From contig JBBISA010000022.1 in the NCBI GenBank assembly GCA_037441525.1, forward strand, positions 1 to 56,917: a stretch of DNA of 56,917 bases. Reading direction: 5' to 3'. The notes beneath the pieces were generated by a model, which was not told the origin of the DNA, ran no database searches, and saw nothing but the letters and a program-made list of their open reading frames with translations. Position numbers and translations under genes: made by a program. Shown here piece by piece: positions 17,041-25,399 of this stretch (positions are counted from its first letter, which is position 1; each line of letters begins with the position of its first letter). The DNA is from SKVR01 sp037441525 (GTDB lineage: Bacteria; Bacteroidota; Bacteroidia; Bacteroidales; UBA7960).

Positions 17041-17844
17041 TCATGCCATTTTCGACCTTATTTCGTCCACATCCTTTCTTAGTTCCATAACCATGCGGGC
17101 CAGGCTTTGCTGCGGCAACCCATCGCCGGGCAGCTCCTCGGAAATAAAGTGACGAAAACGCCACACTTCGCGCACATCGGCTACACCCACATCGTAGGGC
17201 TGATAAATGGGGTTGAGGGAGTACAAACGCAATACTCCGCGCTCCTGCATCTGGTTTTCAACAATCTTGAACACCACTCCGTCGTTTAGTGTCAGGACGA
17301 TGTAAGGCTGTCCGCTCGCTATGCTATTCCAGTCCTGTACAAACTCGCAGGTTATCCATGCTTTGTCGGGGATGGGCAGCATACTGTCGCCGCTGATCTG
17401 AAAACAGCGATATTTCTTATTGCCCGACAGGAAGGGGAGCTGAAAGCGCGGCAATTCCCTGATATACTCGGGGTCGGCAAACCCGGTGGTGTAGCCGGCT
17501 TTAGCCTTTTCGGGCACCATTTCTATGTTTTCGCGGTTGTTTTTATCAACAGTGGTGGCCAGTACCCGTATGTTGCTACCCCGCACATACACATCGCTGC
17601 CCCGCTCCAGCTGCGAAAGTTGAAACTCCGATAATATCGACAGGTCGACCCGCAGCAGTGTGTCGGCAGCTACCCCGAAATAATCAGACAGGGTAAGAAG
17701 GTTTTCCACGCTGGGCAGTACGCCACTGTTTTCGTAGCCGCTGAGGGTGGGGCGCTTTATCTGGGTGGTAAAGGCCACATCGTCCTGGGTGCGCTTGCGG
17801 CGTTTGCGCAACAGTTTCAGGTTAGATGCAAAATAGATTTCCAT
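17041..17844 (-). CDS. XRE/S24 (LexA/UmuD-like) repressor with HTH domain
   Basis: This 267-residue protein has an XRE helix-turn-helix at about residues 5-65 (RTQDDVAF, RPTLSGYENSGVLPSVENLL) and a C-terminal S24 peptidase domain. The presumed nucleophile is Ser154 in QISGDSMLP and the general base Lys193 in VVFKIVEN. An Ala-Gly pair at 116-117 (KAKAGYTT), before the S24 domain, is where LexA-type proteins cut themselves. A helical tail (about 240-265) may help dimerise. It is divergent from a Y-family polymerase with 127 bp between them. The arrangement suggests a damage-inducible repressor controlling the polymerase, analogous to but distinct from UmuDC/LexA. Confidence 0.88.
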   Translation of the reverse strand: MEIYFASNLKLLRKRRKRTQDDVAFTTQIKRPTLSGYENSGVLPSVENLLTLSDYFGVAADTLLRVDLSILSEFQLSQLERGSDVYVRGSNIRVLATTVDKNNRENIEMVPEKAKAGYTTGFADPEYIRELPRFQLPFLSGNKKYRCFQISGDSMLPIPDKAWITCEFVQDWNSIASGQPYIVLTLNDGVVFKIVENQMQERGVLRLYSLNPIYQPYDVGVADVREVWRFRHFISEELPGDGLPQQSLARMVMELRKDVDEIRSKMA

Positions 17845-17891
17845 GGGGCTCTGTATTTTAAGATATTGCAGAATTTAACAAAACTATTGTA

Positions 17892-17899
17892 CAAAGGTA
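17892..17899 (-). promoter_or_regulatory. Candidate -7 element for the XRE/S24 gene
   Basis: On the minus strand TACCTTTG fits TAnnTTTG, 48 nt from the repressor start codon. It overlaps the palindrome TTGTACAA (17888-17895), so bound repressor there could autoregulate. Confidence 0.5.
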
Positions 17900-17932
17900 C
17901 TGATTTTTGATTAGATTGGTGACGTAATTATT

Positions 17933-17947
17933 GATTGTATGACAATC
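17933..17947. promoter_or_regulatory. Candidate operator between XRE/S24 and dinB
   Basis: GATTGT-ATG-ACAATC is a perfect inverted repeat with a 3-nt centre, 24 bp before the polymerase start. The related ATTGTACAA (17887-17895) covers the divergent promoter. Both fit an XRE dimer site, but binding is inferred. Confidence 0.45.
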
Positions 17948-17971
17948 TGAATTCATTCCCCCAATCAATCC

Positions 17972-19135
17972 ATGGAAACCAATAATCGTCAGATAGTACA
18001 CTTCGACCTCGACACCTTTTTCGTGTCGGTAGAGCGGCTTCTCAACAGCAGTTTGCAGGGGAGGCCGGTGATTATCGGGGGCACGTCGGGGCGGGGGGTG
18101 GTGGCCAGTTGCAGCTACGAAACGCGCCACTACGGAGTGCGCTCGGCCATGTCCATGAAAATGGCCCTTCAGCTATGTCCCGATGCCGTGGTGATACGGG
18201 GCGACATGGAATCGTACAGCAAATACTCCAATATGGTAACGGATATTATTGCCGAAAAAGCGCCAATGTATGAAAAAGCATCTATCGACGAACATTATAT
18301 TGATATTACGGGGATTGACCGCTTTTTTGGCAGTCTGAAATGGACCCACGAACTTCGCGAAACCATTATCAAAGAAACAGGCCTTCCCATCAGTTTTGGC
18401 CTGTCGGCCAATAAAACGGTGGCCAAGGTAGCCACCGGCGAGGCCAAGCCCAATGGCGAGCTTTACGTTGAGCAGCCTGCCATCATCCCTTTTCTGGCTC
18501 CCCTATCTATACGCAAAATACCCATGATCGGAGAGAAAACCTATGTAAACCTGCGCAACCTGGGTATCGATAAGGTGGGGCTGCTACAGCAAATGCCCAT
18601 GGAAATGCTCGAACGGCTGCTGGGAAAAAACGGTATTGAAATATGGAGACGGGCCCGGGGTATAGACAATACGCCTGTATATCCGCAGTGGGAACGCAAA
18701 TCAATAAGCACCGAGCACACCTTTGAACAGGATACCATTGATATTGCAGGTATCAACAACCTGCTTACCAGCATGGTTGAAGGGCTTTGCTACGACCTGC
18801 GCCGTAAAAACAAACTTACTGCCTGCATCACCCTGAAAATTCGGTATGCCAACTTCGACACCCACACGCTGCAAAAACGTATTCCCTACACAGCCTTCGA
18901 TCATATAATTATACAGGAGGCAAAGGACTTGTTCAGACGGCTCTATACCCGGCGCATGCTCATACGCCTGGTAGGGGTTCGCCTGAGCCATCTGGTGGGA
19001 GGCTCGCAGCAACTGCACATGTTTGAAGATACACCCGAGATGGTAAGCCTTTATCAGGCAATAGACAAAATAAGAAACCGTTTTGGAAGGTATGCAGTAA
19101 TGAGGGCTGTGGCCGGCAGAAGGGAACTTCCTTAA
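17972..19135 (+). CDS. dinB: Y-family translesion DNA polymerase (DNA polymerase IV)
   Basis: This 387-residue polymerase has the Y-family catalytic acid residues: Asp12 in FDLDTFFVSVE and Asp106/Glu107 in ASIDEHYIDI. The steric-gate region FFVSVERL and SYETRHYGVRSAM follow the family. Helix-hairpin-helix motifs around 175-205 (IRKIPMIGEKTYVNLRNLGI) and a little-finger domain (about 240-345) complete it. The C-terminus lacks an obvious beta-clamp box that I can identify with certainty. It is transcribed divergently from the XRE/S24 repressor, which probably controls it. It bypasses DNA lesions at the cost of fidelity. Confidence 0.93.
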   Translation: METNNRQIVHFDLDTFFVSVERLLNSSLQGRPVIIGGTSGRGVVASCSYETRHYGVRSAMSMKMALQLCPDAVVIRGDMESYSKYSNMVTDIIAEKAPMYEKASIDEHYIDITGIDRFFGSLKWTHELRETIIKETGLPISFGLSANKTVAKVATGEAKPNGELYVEQPAIIPFLAPLSIRKIPMIGEKTYVNLRNLGIDKVGLLQQMPMEMLERLLGKNGIEIWRRARGIDNTPVYPQWERKSISTEHTFEQDTIDIAGINNLLTSMVEGLCYDLRRKNKLTACITLKIRYANFDTHTLQKRIPYTAFDHIIIQEAKDLFRRLYTRRMLIRLVGVRLSHLVGGSQQLHMFEDTPEMVSLYQAIDKIRNRFGRYAVMRAVAGRRELP

Positions 19136-19173
19136 AGTACGATTGGTCATTGTAAGAATCATCTGTTTTGCAA

Positions 19174-19971
19174 CTAAGGCGAAAAACTGTCATCTTTTTC
19201 GGGCAGGTATTTCCAGTAGCGGCGGGGCATCATGCGGAGCATTTGCCTGGGGTTGGCCCGCTCGCTTATACTTATGGAGCCATAATAGGTTTGCCAGAGT
19301 TTGCGAAAACGGTCTTCATCCATATCGCGGGCAGGAGCATCAATACGGCCACTCTGCATATCAATAGCAGGGTTCTCAATATATACTTCCTGCACCTGCT
19401 TTAAATCGTAGTATATTCCGTACGATCGTTTGGTGTCGTAAATAATCCAGGGTTGCGATGCATAGCGGCTGCGGAAGTGATTGCCAAGCAACTGCAGGAT
19501 GTTATGATCGGGGTCGATAATGGCGAAGAACATACCATCGGCAGTTTTCTGAAAGCGCACCAGGCCCAGGAAACGGTGCATTTCGCGTTGCACCTTGCGG
19601 ACGGTTTGTGCCATCTGCATCACATCGTCGTCGAGCATATTCTGGTAAAAGAAGTTGTGGGACGATGTGAATATCTTTTTCAGGTAGCGCCACAAGAGCA
19701 TTTCAATGCCCGGCAACTCAGAAAGGTAGGCCATGTATACCAGTCGTGCATTCCGGGCCGATGAGTGCTTTATAAGCCCCTGCCACACGCGCTCTGCACG
19801 GGCATCGTCTGTTTTAATCTGCAGGTTTTCGACAAAGAGATCGGGCATTGATGTAACGCTTGTGGCAATTGAAACAGGTTCCCGCTTATGCGCAAAGGCA
19901 TCGAATACCACACACAAAAGCCCCTCGAAGGTGCCATTGTAACTGTATGATACATTGTAGTGCTGTTGCAT
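19174..19971 (-). CDS. DUF4130 / TIGR03915-type DNA-metabolism protein
   Basis: This 265-residue protein begins YSYNGTFEGLLCVVFDAF and contains FLGLVRFQ and NPRQMLRMMPRRYWKYLPE, which fit the DUF4130 family, described as probable DNA metabolism proteins. Members usually sit beside a radical SAM protein of putative DNA repair function, and some are fused to a uracil-DNA-glycosylase-like domain. No such partner is seen here. It instead converges on the polymerase gene with 38 bp between stops. The reaction is unknown. A -7-like element lies at 20014-20021. Confidence 0.82.
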   Translation of the reverse strand: MQQHYNVSYSYNGTFEGLLCVVFDAFAHKREPVSIATSVTSMPDLFVENLQIKTDDARAERVWQGLIKHSSARNARLVYMAYLSELPGIEMLLWRYLKKIFTSSHNFFYQNMLDDDVMQMAQTVRKVQREMHRFLGLVRFQKTADGMFFAIIDPDHNILQLLGNHFRSRYASQPWIIYDTKRSYGIYYDLKQVQEVYIENPAIDMQSGRIDAPARDMDEDRFRKLWQTYYGSISISERANPRQMLRMMPRRYWKYLPEKDDSFSP

Positions 19972-20013
19972 AAGATTTCACCGGGTCAGTTGTCAACATT
20001 ATTAGCTGTAAGG

Positions 20014-20033
20014 CAAAACTAAGGCTTAGTTTT
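20014..20033 (-). promoter_or_regulatory. Candidate promoter with overlapping palindrome upstream of the DUF4130 gene
   Basis: On the minus strand TAGTTTTG (20021-20014) fits the -7 consensus, 43 nt before the start codon. The same bases form half of a perfect 19-nt palindrome, AAAACTAAG-G-CTTAGTTTT (20015-20033). This would allow a repressor to cover the promoter. Confidence 0.45.
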
Positions 20034-20236
20034 CCATTCTGCAATTTCTGTCATCATTAAATTTTTTAAATCAACAACAAATGGACTTTAGTATAAGCAA
20101 TTATCAGATTAGAGTGTAATTGTGGCAGAAAAACTGTACTTACCGGCTATTTAATACAAAACCCGTTATTACACTGAAAATATTGCCGGTTTATTTATCT
20201 ATTTTTACACCCGTTTAAATTAAATACAAAACTAAT

Positions 20237-21346
20237 ATGTTTAAAGAGTTAAATATAGGTGGTTTGCTGGTGCCGGTGCCCATAGTACAAGGCGGAATGG
20301 GGGTAGGAATATCAATGTCGGGGCTTGCTTCGGCAGTTGCCAACCAGGGTGGAGTAGGTGTAATATCGGCAGCGGGGCTTGGCCTTGTGCATCGCAATCC
20401 GGCGCTCGATTACATTGAAGCCAATATTGAAGGACTTAAAACAGAGATAAGAAAAGCAAAGGAAAAAACCAAAGGGGTAATTGGGGTAAATGTAATGATG
20501 GCGATGACCAACTTTGCCGATTTGGTAAAAACATCAATCGCCGAAAAGGTAGATATAATATTTTCAGGAGCCGGGCTTCCCCTCGACCTGCCAAAGTTTC
20601 TCGATTCGCAAAGCGTTACGAAATTGGTTCCTATTGTTTCGTCGGGCAGGGCAGCAAAAATTATTTGCGACAAATGGAAATCGATGTTTGATTACCTGCC
20701 GGATGCCATTGTATTGGAAGGCCCGAAAGCCGGTGGTCATCTTGGTTTTAAGAAGGAGCAACTTGCCGATAGCAAACACAGCCTTGAAGAGCTCATCCCG
20801 GAGGTGGTTGAAGTAGCCCGTGATTACGAAGAAAAATATGGCAAACCAATACCTGTAATTGCAGCAGGCGGTATTTATACAGGTGCAGATATTTACAATA
20901 TTCTTCAGAAAGGGGCCAGTGGCGTACAGATGGGTACCCGGTTCGTAACCACCCAGGAATGTGATGCATCTGATGCCTTTAAGCAATCATATATTGATGC
21001 CCGCGAAGAAGATATTGAGATTATCCAAAGCCCTGTGGGTATGCCTGGCCGTGCTGTAAAAAACGGATTTATTGAAAAGGTAAGGGAAGGACTAAAAACC
21101 CCCATCAAATGTCCGTTTCATTGTATTAAAACCTGCGATGTTTCCAGCAGCCCCTATTGTATTATTACTGCCCTCTATAATGCCTACAAAGGAAACATGA
21201 AAAATGGATACGCCTTTGCCGGTTCTAATGCTTACCTGGCTACCAAAATCAGTTCAGTGAAGGATACTTTCAATGAATTGAAGGAAGAGTTTCATTCAGC
21301 ACTTGCTAAAGCCAAGGAGGGGTTTTATCCCAATTCATCTGTTTAA
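20237..21346 (+). CDS. Nitronate monooxygenase / 2-nitropropane dioxygenase family flavoprotein
   Basis: The 369-residue TIM-barrel FMN enzyme has the NPD family landmarks: PIVQGGMGVGISMSGLASAVANQGGVGVIS at the N-terminus, EGPKAGGHLGF in the middle, and IAAGGIYTGADIYNILQKGASGVQMGTRF for phosphate binding. The C-terminal cysteine-rich segment CPFHCIKTC-x4-SPYC is found in a subset often labelled enoyl-ACP reductase or nitronate monooxygenase. Whether it oxidises nitronates is therefore uncertain. It is a single plus-strand gene; a hairpin at 21392-21416 may end its transcript. Confidence 0.85.
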   Translation: MFKELNIGGLLVPVPIVQGGMGVGISMSGLASAVANQGGVGVISAAGLGLVHRNPALDYIEANIEGLKTEIRKAKEKTKGVIGVNVMMAMTNFADLVKTSIAEKVDIIFSGAGLPLDLPKFLDSQSVTKLVPIVSSGRAAKIICDKWKSMFDYLPDAIVLEGPKAGGHLGFKKEQLADSKHSLEELIPEVVEVARDYEEKYGKPIPVIAAGGIYTGADIYNILQKGASGVQMGTRFVTTQECDASDAFKQSYIDAREEDIEIIQSPVGMPGRAVKNGFIEKVREGLKTPIKCPFHCIKTCDVSSSPYCIITALYNAYKGNMKNGYAFAGSNAYLATKISSVKDTFNELKEEFHSALAKAKEGFYPNSSV

Positions 21347-21391
21347 CATTATATGGGTTAATATTTTTCAGAGATTTTTCTGCATTTACAA

Positions 21392-21416
21392 CAAATGTGG
21401 AAAACTTTTCCATTTG
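21392..21416 (+). promoter_or_regulatory. Inverted repeat abutting the kinase promoter; possible terminator
   Basis: GGAAAA-C-TTTTCC forms a perfect stem extended by CAAATG (left) and CATTTG (right) with a two-base bulge. It is followed by TTTT. The right arm contains the TTTG that could serve as the -33 element of the next gene. It may end the nitronate gene, act as an operator, or both. Confidence 0.4.
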
Positions 21417-21438
21417 TTTTAACTCCTAAAATATCTGC

Positions 21439-21446
21439 TACATTTG
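21439..21446 (+). promoter_or_regulatory. Candidate -7 element of the signalling locus
   Basis: TACATTTG matches TAnnTTTG, with a TTTG at 21413-21416 as possible -33 element (22-nt spacer). The first kinase starts at 21480. Confidence 0.5.
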
Positions 21447-21479
21447 CAGTTACAGAATCCTCACCAATTCTGATGAGCC

Positions 21480-23420
21480 ATGAGCAGGGAAATAAGTATT
21501 CGTAATATTGATTATCTCCGGTCAAGGGTTATAGATTTTGCCCTCCTTTCTTTCAGTTTTTTTGGGGTTGCAAACATTATATTGATTATTATAAACTCCG
21601 CGCAGGGAGAATTCAACAAGCCCATAGATTTATGGGCACGGGTCATGGCAACAGCCCTTTTTTTGGGTCTTACTTTTTTCAGGAAACGGTTTTCGGTGTT
21701 ACAGAAAGCAGCCACTATGTTTATCATAATTACTTTTGTTGCCGCAGCCACCTTTTATGGCCTGGGTCTGCTAAGCAATGCAAAGGTTTATATTACCGTG
21801 TTTCCTCTTTTAATCTTAATGCTGGTTGATTTAAAACGGGCCCTTTATGTATTGATGGTGTTCGTGATTATTTACGCTGTCAGCGGTTATTTATATTATA
21901 CCGGAGTCATAAAACTGTCAATTGATGTAACGGGGTATAACAAAAGTGGGCTCAGCTGGGTTATAGGCATTATGGTGCTGATTTATTCTGCCCTGGGCAT
22001 GTTGTTGGCTGGCAGCTATATAAGCAGTCAGATCATTAGCAATACTGCCATTATTGAGCAACAGAATAAAAAACTTGCTGAAAAGGAAGATAAGTTCCGG
22101 GCTATCTTCGAAAACTCCATCGATGGTATTTTTCTTATAAGAAACAATCAGATTTTCGATTGCAACGAAGCAACCATCAAAATCTTTGGATACCCCAGGC
22201 ATCTGTTTATCGGAAATTCTCCATGGCAAATTAGCCCGCCTTTTCAGCCAGATGGAACAAGTTCTTTCCAGATAGTGCGGTTTTTTCTTTCGAAAGCATT
22301 AATTGGAGAGCCGCAATTATTTGAATTGAAACTGGTAAAGTATAATGGTGACATATTTGATGCATGGATAAGTTTGAGTCTGATTGATTTGGGCGATGAT
22401 TCATATCTTCAGGCCATTGTGAGAGATATTTCAGAGCGCAAAAGAACTGAAACAGAGCTTCTGGATTACCAGCATAACCTCGAAGATCTTGTCGACAGGC
22501 ATACCCGCGAACTTCACTATGCCAATGAAGAGATGGAGGCCATGAATGAGGAGATGATGGTTGCCAACGAACAGCTTATTGCCCAGAGTGAAAATCTGAA
22601 AGAGGTACTTGAAAAACTTACCACAGCTCAAAAACAGCTGGTACAAACAGAGAAAATGGCCTCTATAGGTGTACTTACTTCGGGGATTGCACACGAAATC
22701 AACAACCCGGTTAATTTTATAAGCAGTGGCATCATAGGCCTGGAAATGGAACTGGCAGAATTGCTCCAGAGTATTAATAAGTTGCGGCAGGAGTGCTATC
22801 CAAAGTTAAGTCCTGAACAGCAGGCCCTGGTGGAAACAGTTTTTACCGACAGAAATCTTGATGAGGCCCTATACAATATTCCTGCATTGCTCAATGCCAT
22901 AAGGGCCGGAATTGAGCAAACCACAGGAGTTATTAAGAGTATCAGGATGTTTTCGCGAATGGAAGATACAGAGATGTATCCGGCCAGTATCAGCGAGATA
23001 ATCGATTCAGTGCTGGTGCTTCTAAGAAATAAATATACTAACCATATTACAATCAGGAAAGAATACTGTTCAAACGATATGCTCATGTGTTTTCCCGGGA
23101 AACTGGGGCAATTGTTTATGAATTTGGTGCTCAATGCCATTGATGCCATAGAAAACGAGGGGGAAATAACCATTACAACCCAATTCCATGAGCCTGAGCA
23201 GAGGTTTATCGTTTCGGTTGCTGATACAGGTCGGGGCATACCAGCCGAACTTCACCAGCAGATATTTTTGCCTTTTTTCACCACAAGAAAAAATTCACAT
23301 GGCCCCGGGTTAGGGCTGCCAATTTCTCTCAGTATTGCTCAGGAGCATCACGGCGATATACAAGTTGTATCCGAAGAAGGCAAGGGGGCCAATTTTATCG
23401 TATTTTTATCAAAACTATAA
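21480..23420 (+). CDS. Membrane PAS histidine kinase (active-type)
   Basis: The 646-residue sensor kinase has a six-helix membrane domain (about residues 15-185) of a type I cannot assign. It is followed by a PAS domain (about 200-320, KFRAIFENSIDGIFLI), a coiled coil (about 325-385), a HisKA domain with phosphoacceptor His405 in GIAHEINNP, and an HATPase domain with DTGRGIP and GPGLGLPIS. The membrane domain recurs in the kinases at 25400 and 32522. It is the first gene of the signalling locus; the next, starting with a REC domain, begins 4 bp after its stop and is its likely partner. The stimulus is unknown. Confidence 0.9.
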   Translation: MSREISIRNIDYLRSRVIDFALLSFSFFGVANIILIIINSAQGEFNKPIDLWARVMATALFLGLTFFRKRFSVLQKAATMFIIITFVAAATFYGLGLLSNAKVYITVFPLLILMLVDLKRALYVLMVFVIIYAVSGYLYYTGVIKLSIDVTGYNKSGLSWVIGIMVLIYSALGMLLAGSYISSQIISNTAIIEQQNKKLAEKEDKFRAIFENSIDGIFLIRNNQIFDCNEATIKIFGYPRHLFIGNSPWQISPPFQPDGTSSFQIVRFFLSKALIGEPQLFELKLVKYNGDIFDAWISLSLIDLGDDSYLQAIVRDISERKRTETELLDYQHNLEDLVDRHTRELHYANEEMEAMNEEMMVANEQLIAQSENLKEVLEKLTTAQKQLVQTEKMASIGVLTSGIAHEINNPVNFISSGIIGLEMELAELLQSINKLRQECYPKLSPEQQALVETVFTDRNLDEALYNIPALLNAIRAGIEQTTGVIKSIRMFSRMEDTEMYPASISEIIDSVLVLLRNKYTNHITIRKEYCSNDMLMCFPGKLGQLFMNLVLNAIDAIENEGEITITTQFHEPEQRFIVSVADTGRGIPAELHQQIFLPFFTTRKNSHGPGLGLPISLSIAQEHHGDIQVVSEEGKGANFIVFLSKL

Positions 23421-23424
23421 CCTG

Positions 23425-25359
23425 ATGCGTAAGTTGCTTTATATTGACGACGAAGAACATAATCTGCTCACTTTTGAAGTTGCTCTCCGAAAACGCTTCA
23501 AAGTATTTACTCTTTCTGACCCTATGCTTGCACTTGGGCTTATTGAACAGGAAAATATCAATTTGGTGATTTCCGACCAGCGCATGCCAAAAATGACCGG
23601 GCTCGAATTGTCGAAAAGCATTAATATACACTTCCCCTCCGTTATTATTATTATCCTTACAGCCTACGACGATAATGATGCTATGATGCAGGCCATCAAT
23701 CAAGGGGGGATTTTCCGTTATCTGCTCAAGCCCTGGGATTTGCGCGACATTAATCAAACAATCGATAGTGCGTATGAAACATACGATTTAAGGCAAAAAA
23801 ATATTAACCTTATCAATAACCTTCTGGAGCAAAACCAGGAACTGATAAAACAGGAAGAGAAGTTCAGACTCATTTTTGAAAATTCTCCGCATGGCATTGC
23901 CCACATTGACCCCAAAGGCATCATTACACAATGCAATTCGTGTTTTGCCGGTATAGCAGGCATTAGCCGGGATCAAATCATTGGCAGTAAATATAGCCAC
24001 GTTTCGGATAATAAGCTTGCCCAATCCATCGAATCACTCTTTGAATCAAAGAAATCATCCTTTTACACTGATAATTTTCAATCACCAAATCATTCTGCCG
24101 AAATACCAGTAAGAGTTCAGCTCACTCCCATCATGTCAAGGGGTGCACTGGATGGCTGCATTTTGATTATTGAAGATCTCACTTACAATATAAAGCAGGA
24201 AGAATTGCGCAAGCAGATAGCCTTGGTGAAGGAATCGGCCCGTTTCAAACAAAACTTTCTGGCCAACATGAGCCATGAAATCAGAACTCCCTTAACCGGT
24301 GTAATGGGAATGACGGAAATACTCAGAAACACTCACCTTGACCCACAGCAGCAGGAATACCTCGAGATTTTGCGACAATCGGGTGAAGACCTTCGGGAAA
24401 TTATTAATCAGGTACTCGATTTTTCGAAAATTGAAGCTGGCAGGGTTACCCTTAAGAGTAGTATTTTCCCATTCAAAAATCTGGTAGACAAGGCACAGAA
24501 GCTATTCAACAGTATTTGCAGGAAGGATATAATTTTAAAGACAGAGATCGACAACAACATTCCTTCCATATTAGTTGCAGATGAGGTACGATTGATGCAA
24601 ATTATCAATAACCTGATTTCCAATGCTGTAAAATTTACTGAGACAGGAAGCATTACCCTTTCGGCTCATTTGATGCCCGTCCCTGAAAATTCAGATTACC
24701 TGATGATTAAAATGGTAGTGACAGATACAGGCAGAGGCGTATCACCAGAACAACAAAGTATGCTATTTTCTCCATTTACCCAAATTGATGATCAGGATAC
24801 GCGAATGTTTGAAGGTACCGGACTTGGGTTGTCAATATGTCGCGAACTTGCAAAGTTGCATGGTGGAGAAACCGGGGTAGAAAGCGTATTAGGTAAAGGA
24901 AGTAGTTTCTGGTTTACCTTCAGAGCCCAAATTGCCACTCAGACTTTGCACGATAAGACTCCACCTGATGCGCTCAATAAGGCTCCTGAAAATCTTCGCA
25001 TTTTATTGGCCGAAGACAAAGCCACCAATCAAAAGGTGTTTTCACTCCTTTTGGGCTCACTGGGCTATAAAATTACCATTGCATCCAATGGGCAGGAAGT
25101 AATTGATATATATGAACCCGGACAGTTCGATCTTATACTCATGGATATTCAGATGCCGGTGGTAAATGGCATTGATGCTACCCACCGGTTGAGGAAAAAG
25201 TTTAAGACCCTTCCGCCTATTATTGGCTTAAGCGCCAATGCCTTCGAAGGTGACCACGAAAAATATATGAATCTGGGGATGGATGAATACCTTACAAAAC
25301 CACTTAAAAAGGAAGATTTTTTCAGAGTGCTAAATAAATTTCCTTTCAATAATGATTGA
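23425..25359 (+). CDS. REC-PAS-HisKA-HATPase-REC hybrid signalling protein
   Basis: The start is set at ATG 23425, just before the REC motif RKLLYIDDE; an open frame runs upstream into the kinase gene. The 644-residue protein has an N-terminal REC (Asp51 in VISDQRMP, Lys in LLKPWD), a PAS domain (about 150-265), HisKA with His284 in MSHEIRTPLTG, HATPase (DTGRGV, GTGLGLSI) and a C-terminal REC with Asp574 in LILMDIQMP. It has no membrane segment, so it should be a cytosolic relay: input REC, own kinase, output REC. No output domain other than REC is present. Its first REC is a close paralogue of that in the sigma-54 regulator at 27358. Confidence 0.9.
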   Translation: MRKLLYIDDEEHNLLTFEVALRKRFKVFTLSDPMLALGLIEQENINLVISDQRMPKMTGLELSKSINIHFPSVIIIILTAYDDNDAMMQAINQGGIFRYLLKPWDLRDINQTIDSAYETYDLRQKNINLINNLLEQNQELIKQEEKFRLIFENSPHGIAHIDPKGIITQCNSCFAGIAGISRDQIIGSKYSHVSDNKLAQSIESLFESKKSSFYTDNFQSPNHSAEIPVRVQLTPIMSRGALDGCILIIEDLTYNIKQEELRKQIALVKESARFKQNFLANMSHEIRTPLTGVMGMTEILRNTHLDPQQQEYLEILRQSGEDLREIINQVLDFSKIEAGRVTLKSSIFPFKNLVDKAQKLFNSICRKDIILKTEIDNNIPSILVADEVRLMQIINNLISNAVKFTETGSITLSAHLMPVPENSDYLMIKMVVTDTGRGVSPEQQSMLFSPFTQIDDQDTRMFEGTGLGLSICRELAKLHGGETGVESVLGKGSSFWFTFRAQIATQTLHDKTPPDALNKAPENLRILLAEDKATNQKVFSLLLGSLGYKITIASNGQEVIDIYEPGQFDLILMDIQMPVVNGIDATHRLRKKFKTLPPIIGLSANAFEGDHEKYMNLGMDEYLTKPLKKEDFFRVLNKFPFNND

Positions 25360-25399
25360 AACAACAACAGTTTGCAGGGGCAAAACTAAGTAGAGAAAA

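Noticed and set aside
23335..23424. Upstream extension of the hybrid protein into the kinase gene
   Set aside because: The REC domain begins right after ATG 23425, and the extension would overlap the kinase coding region in another frame.
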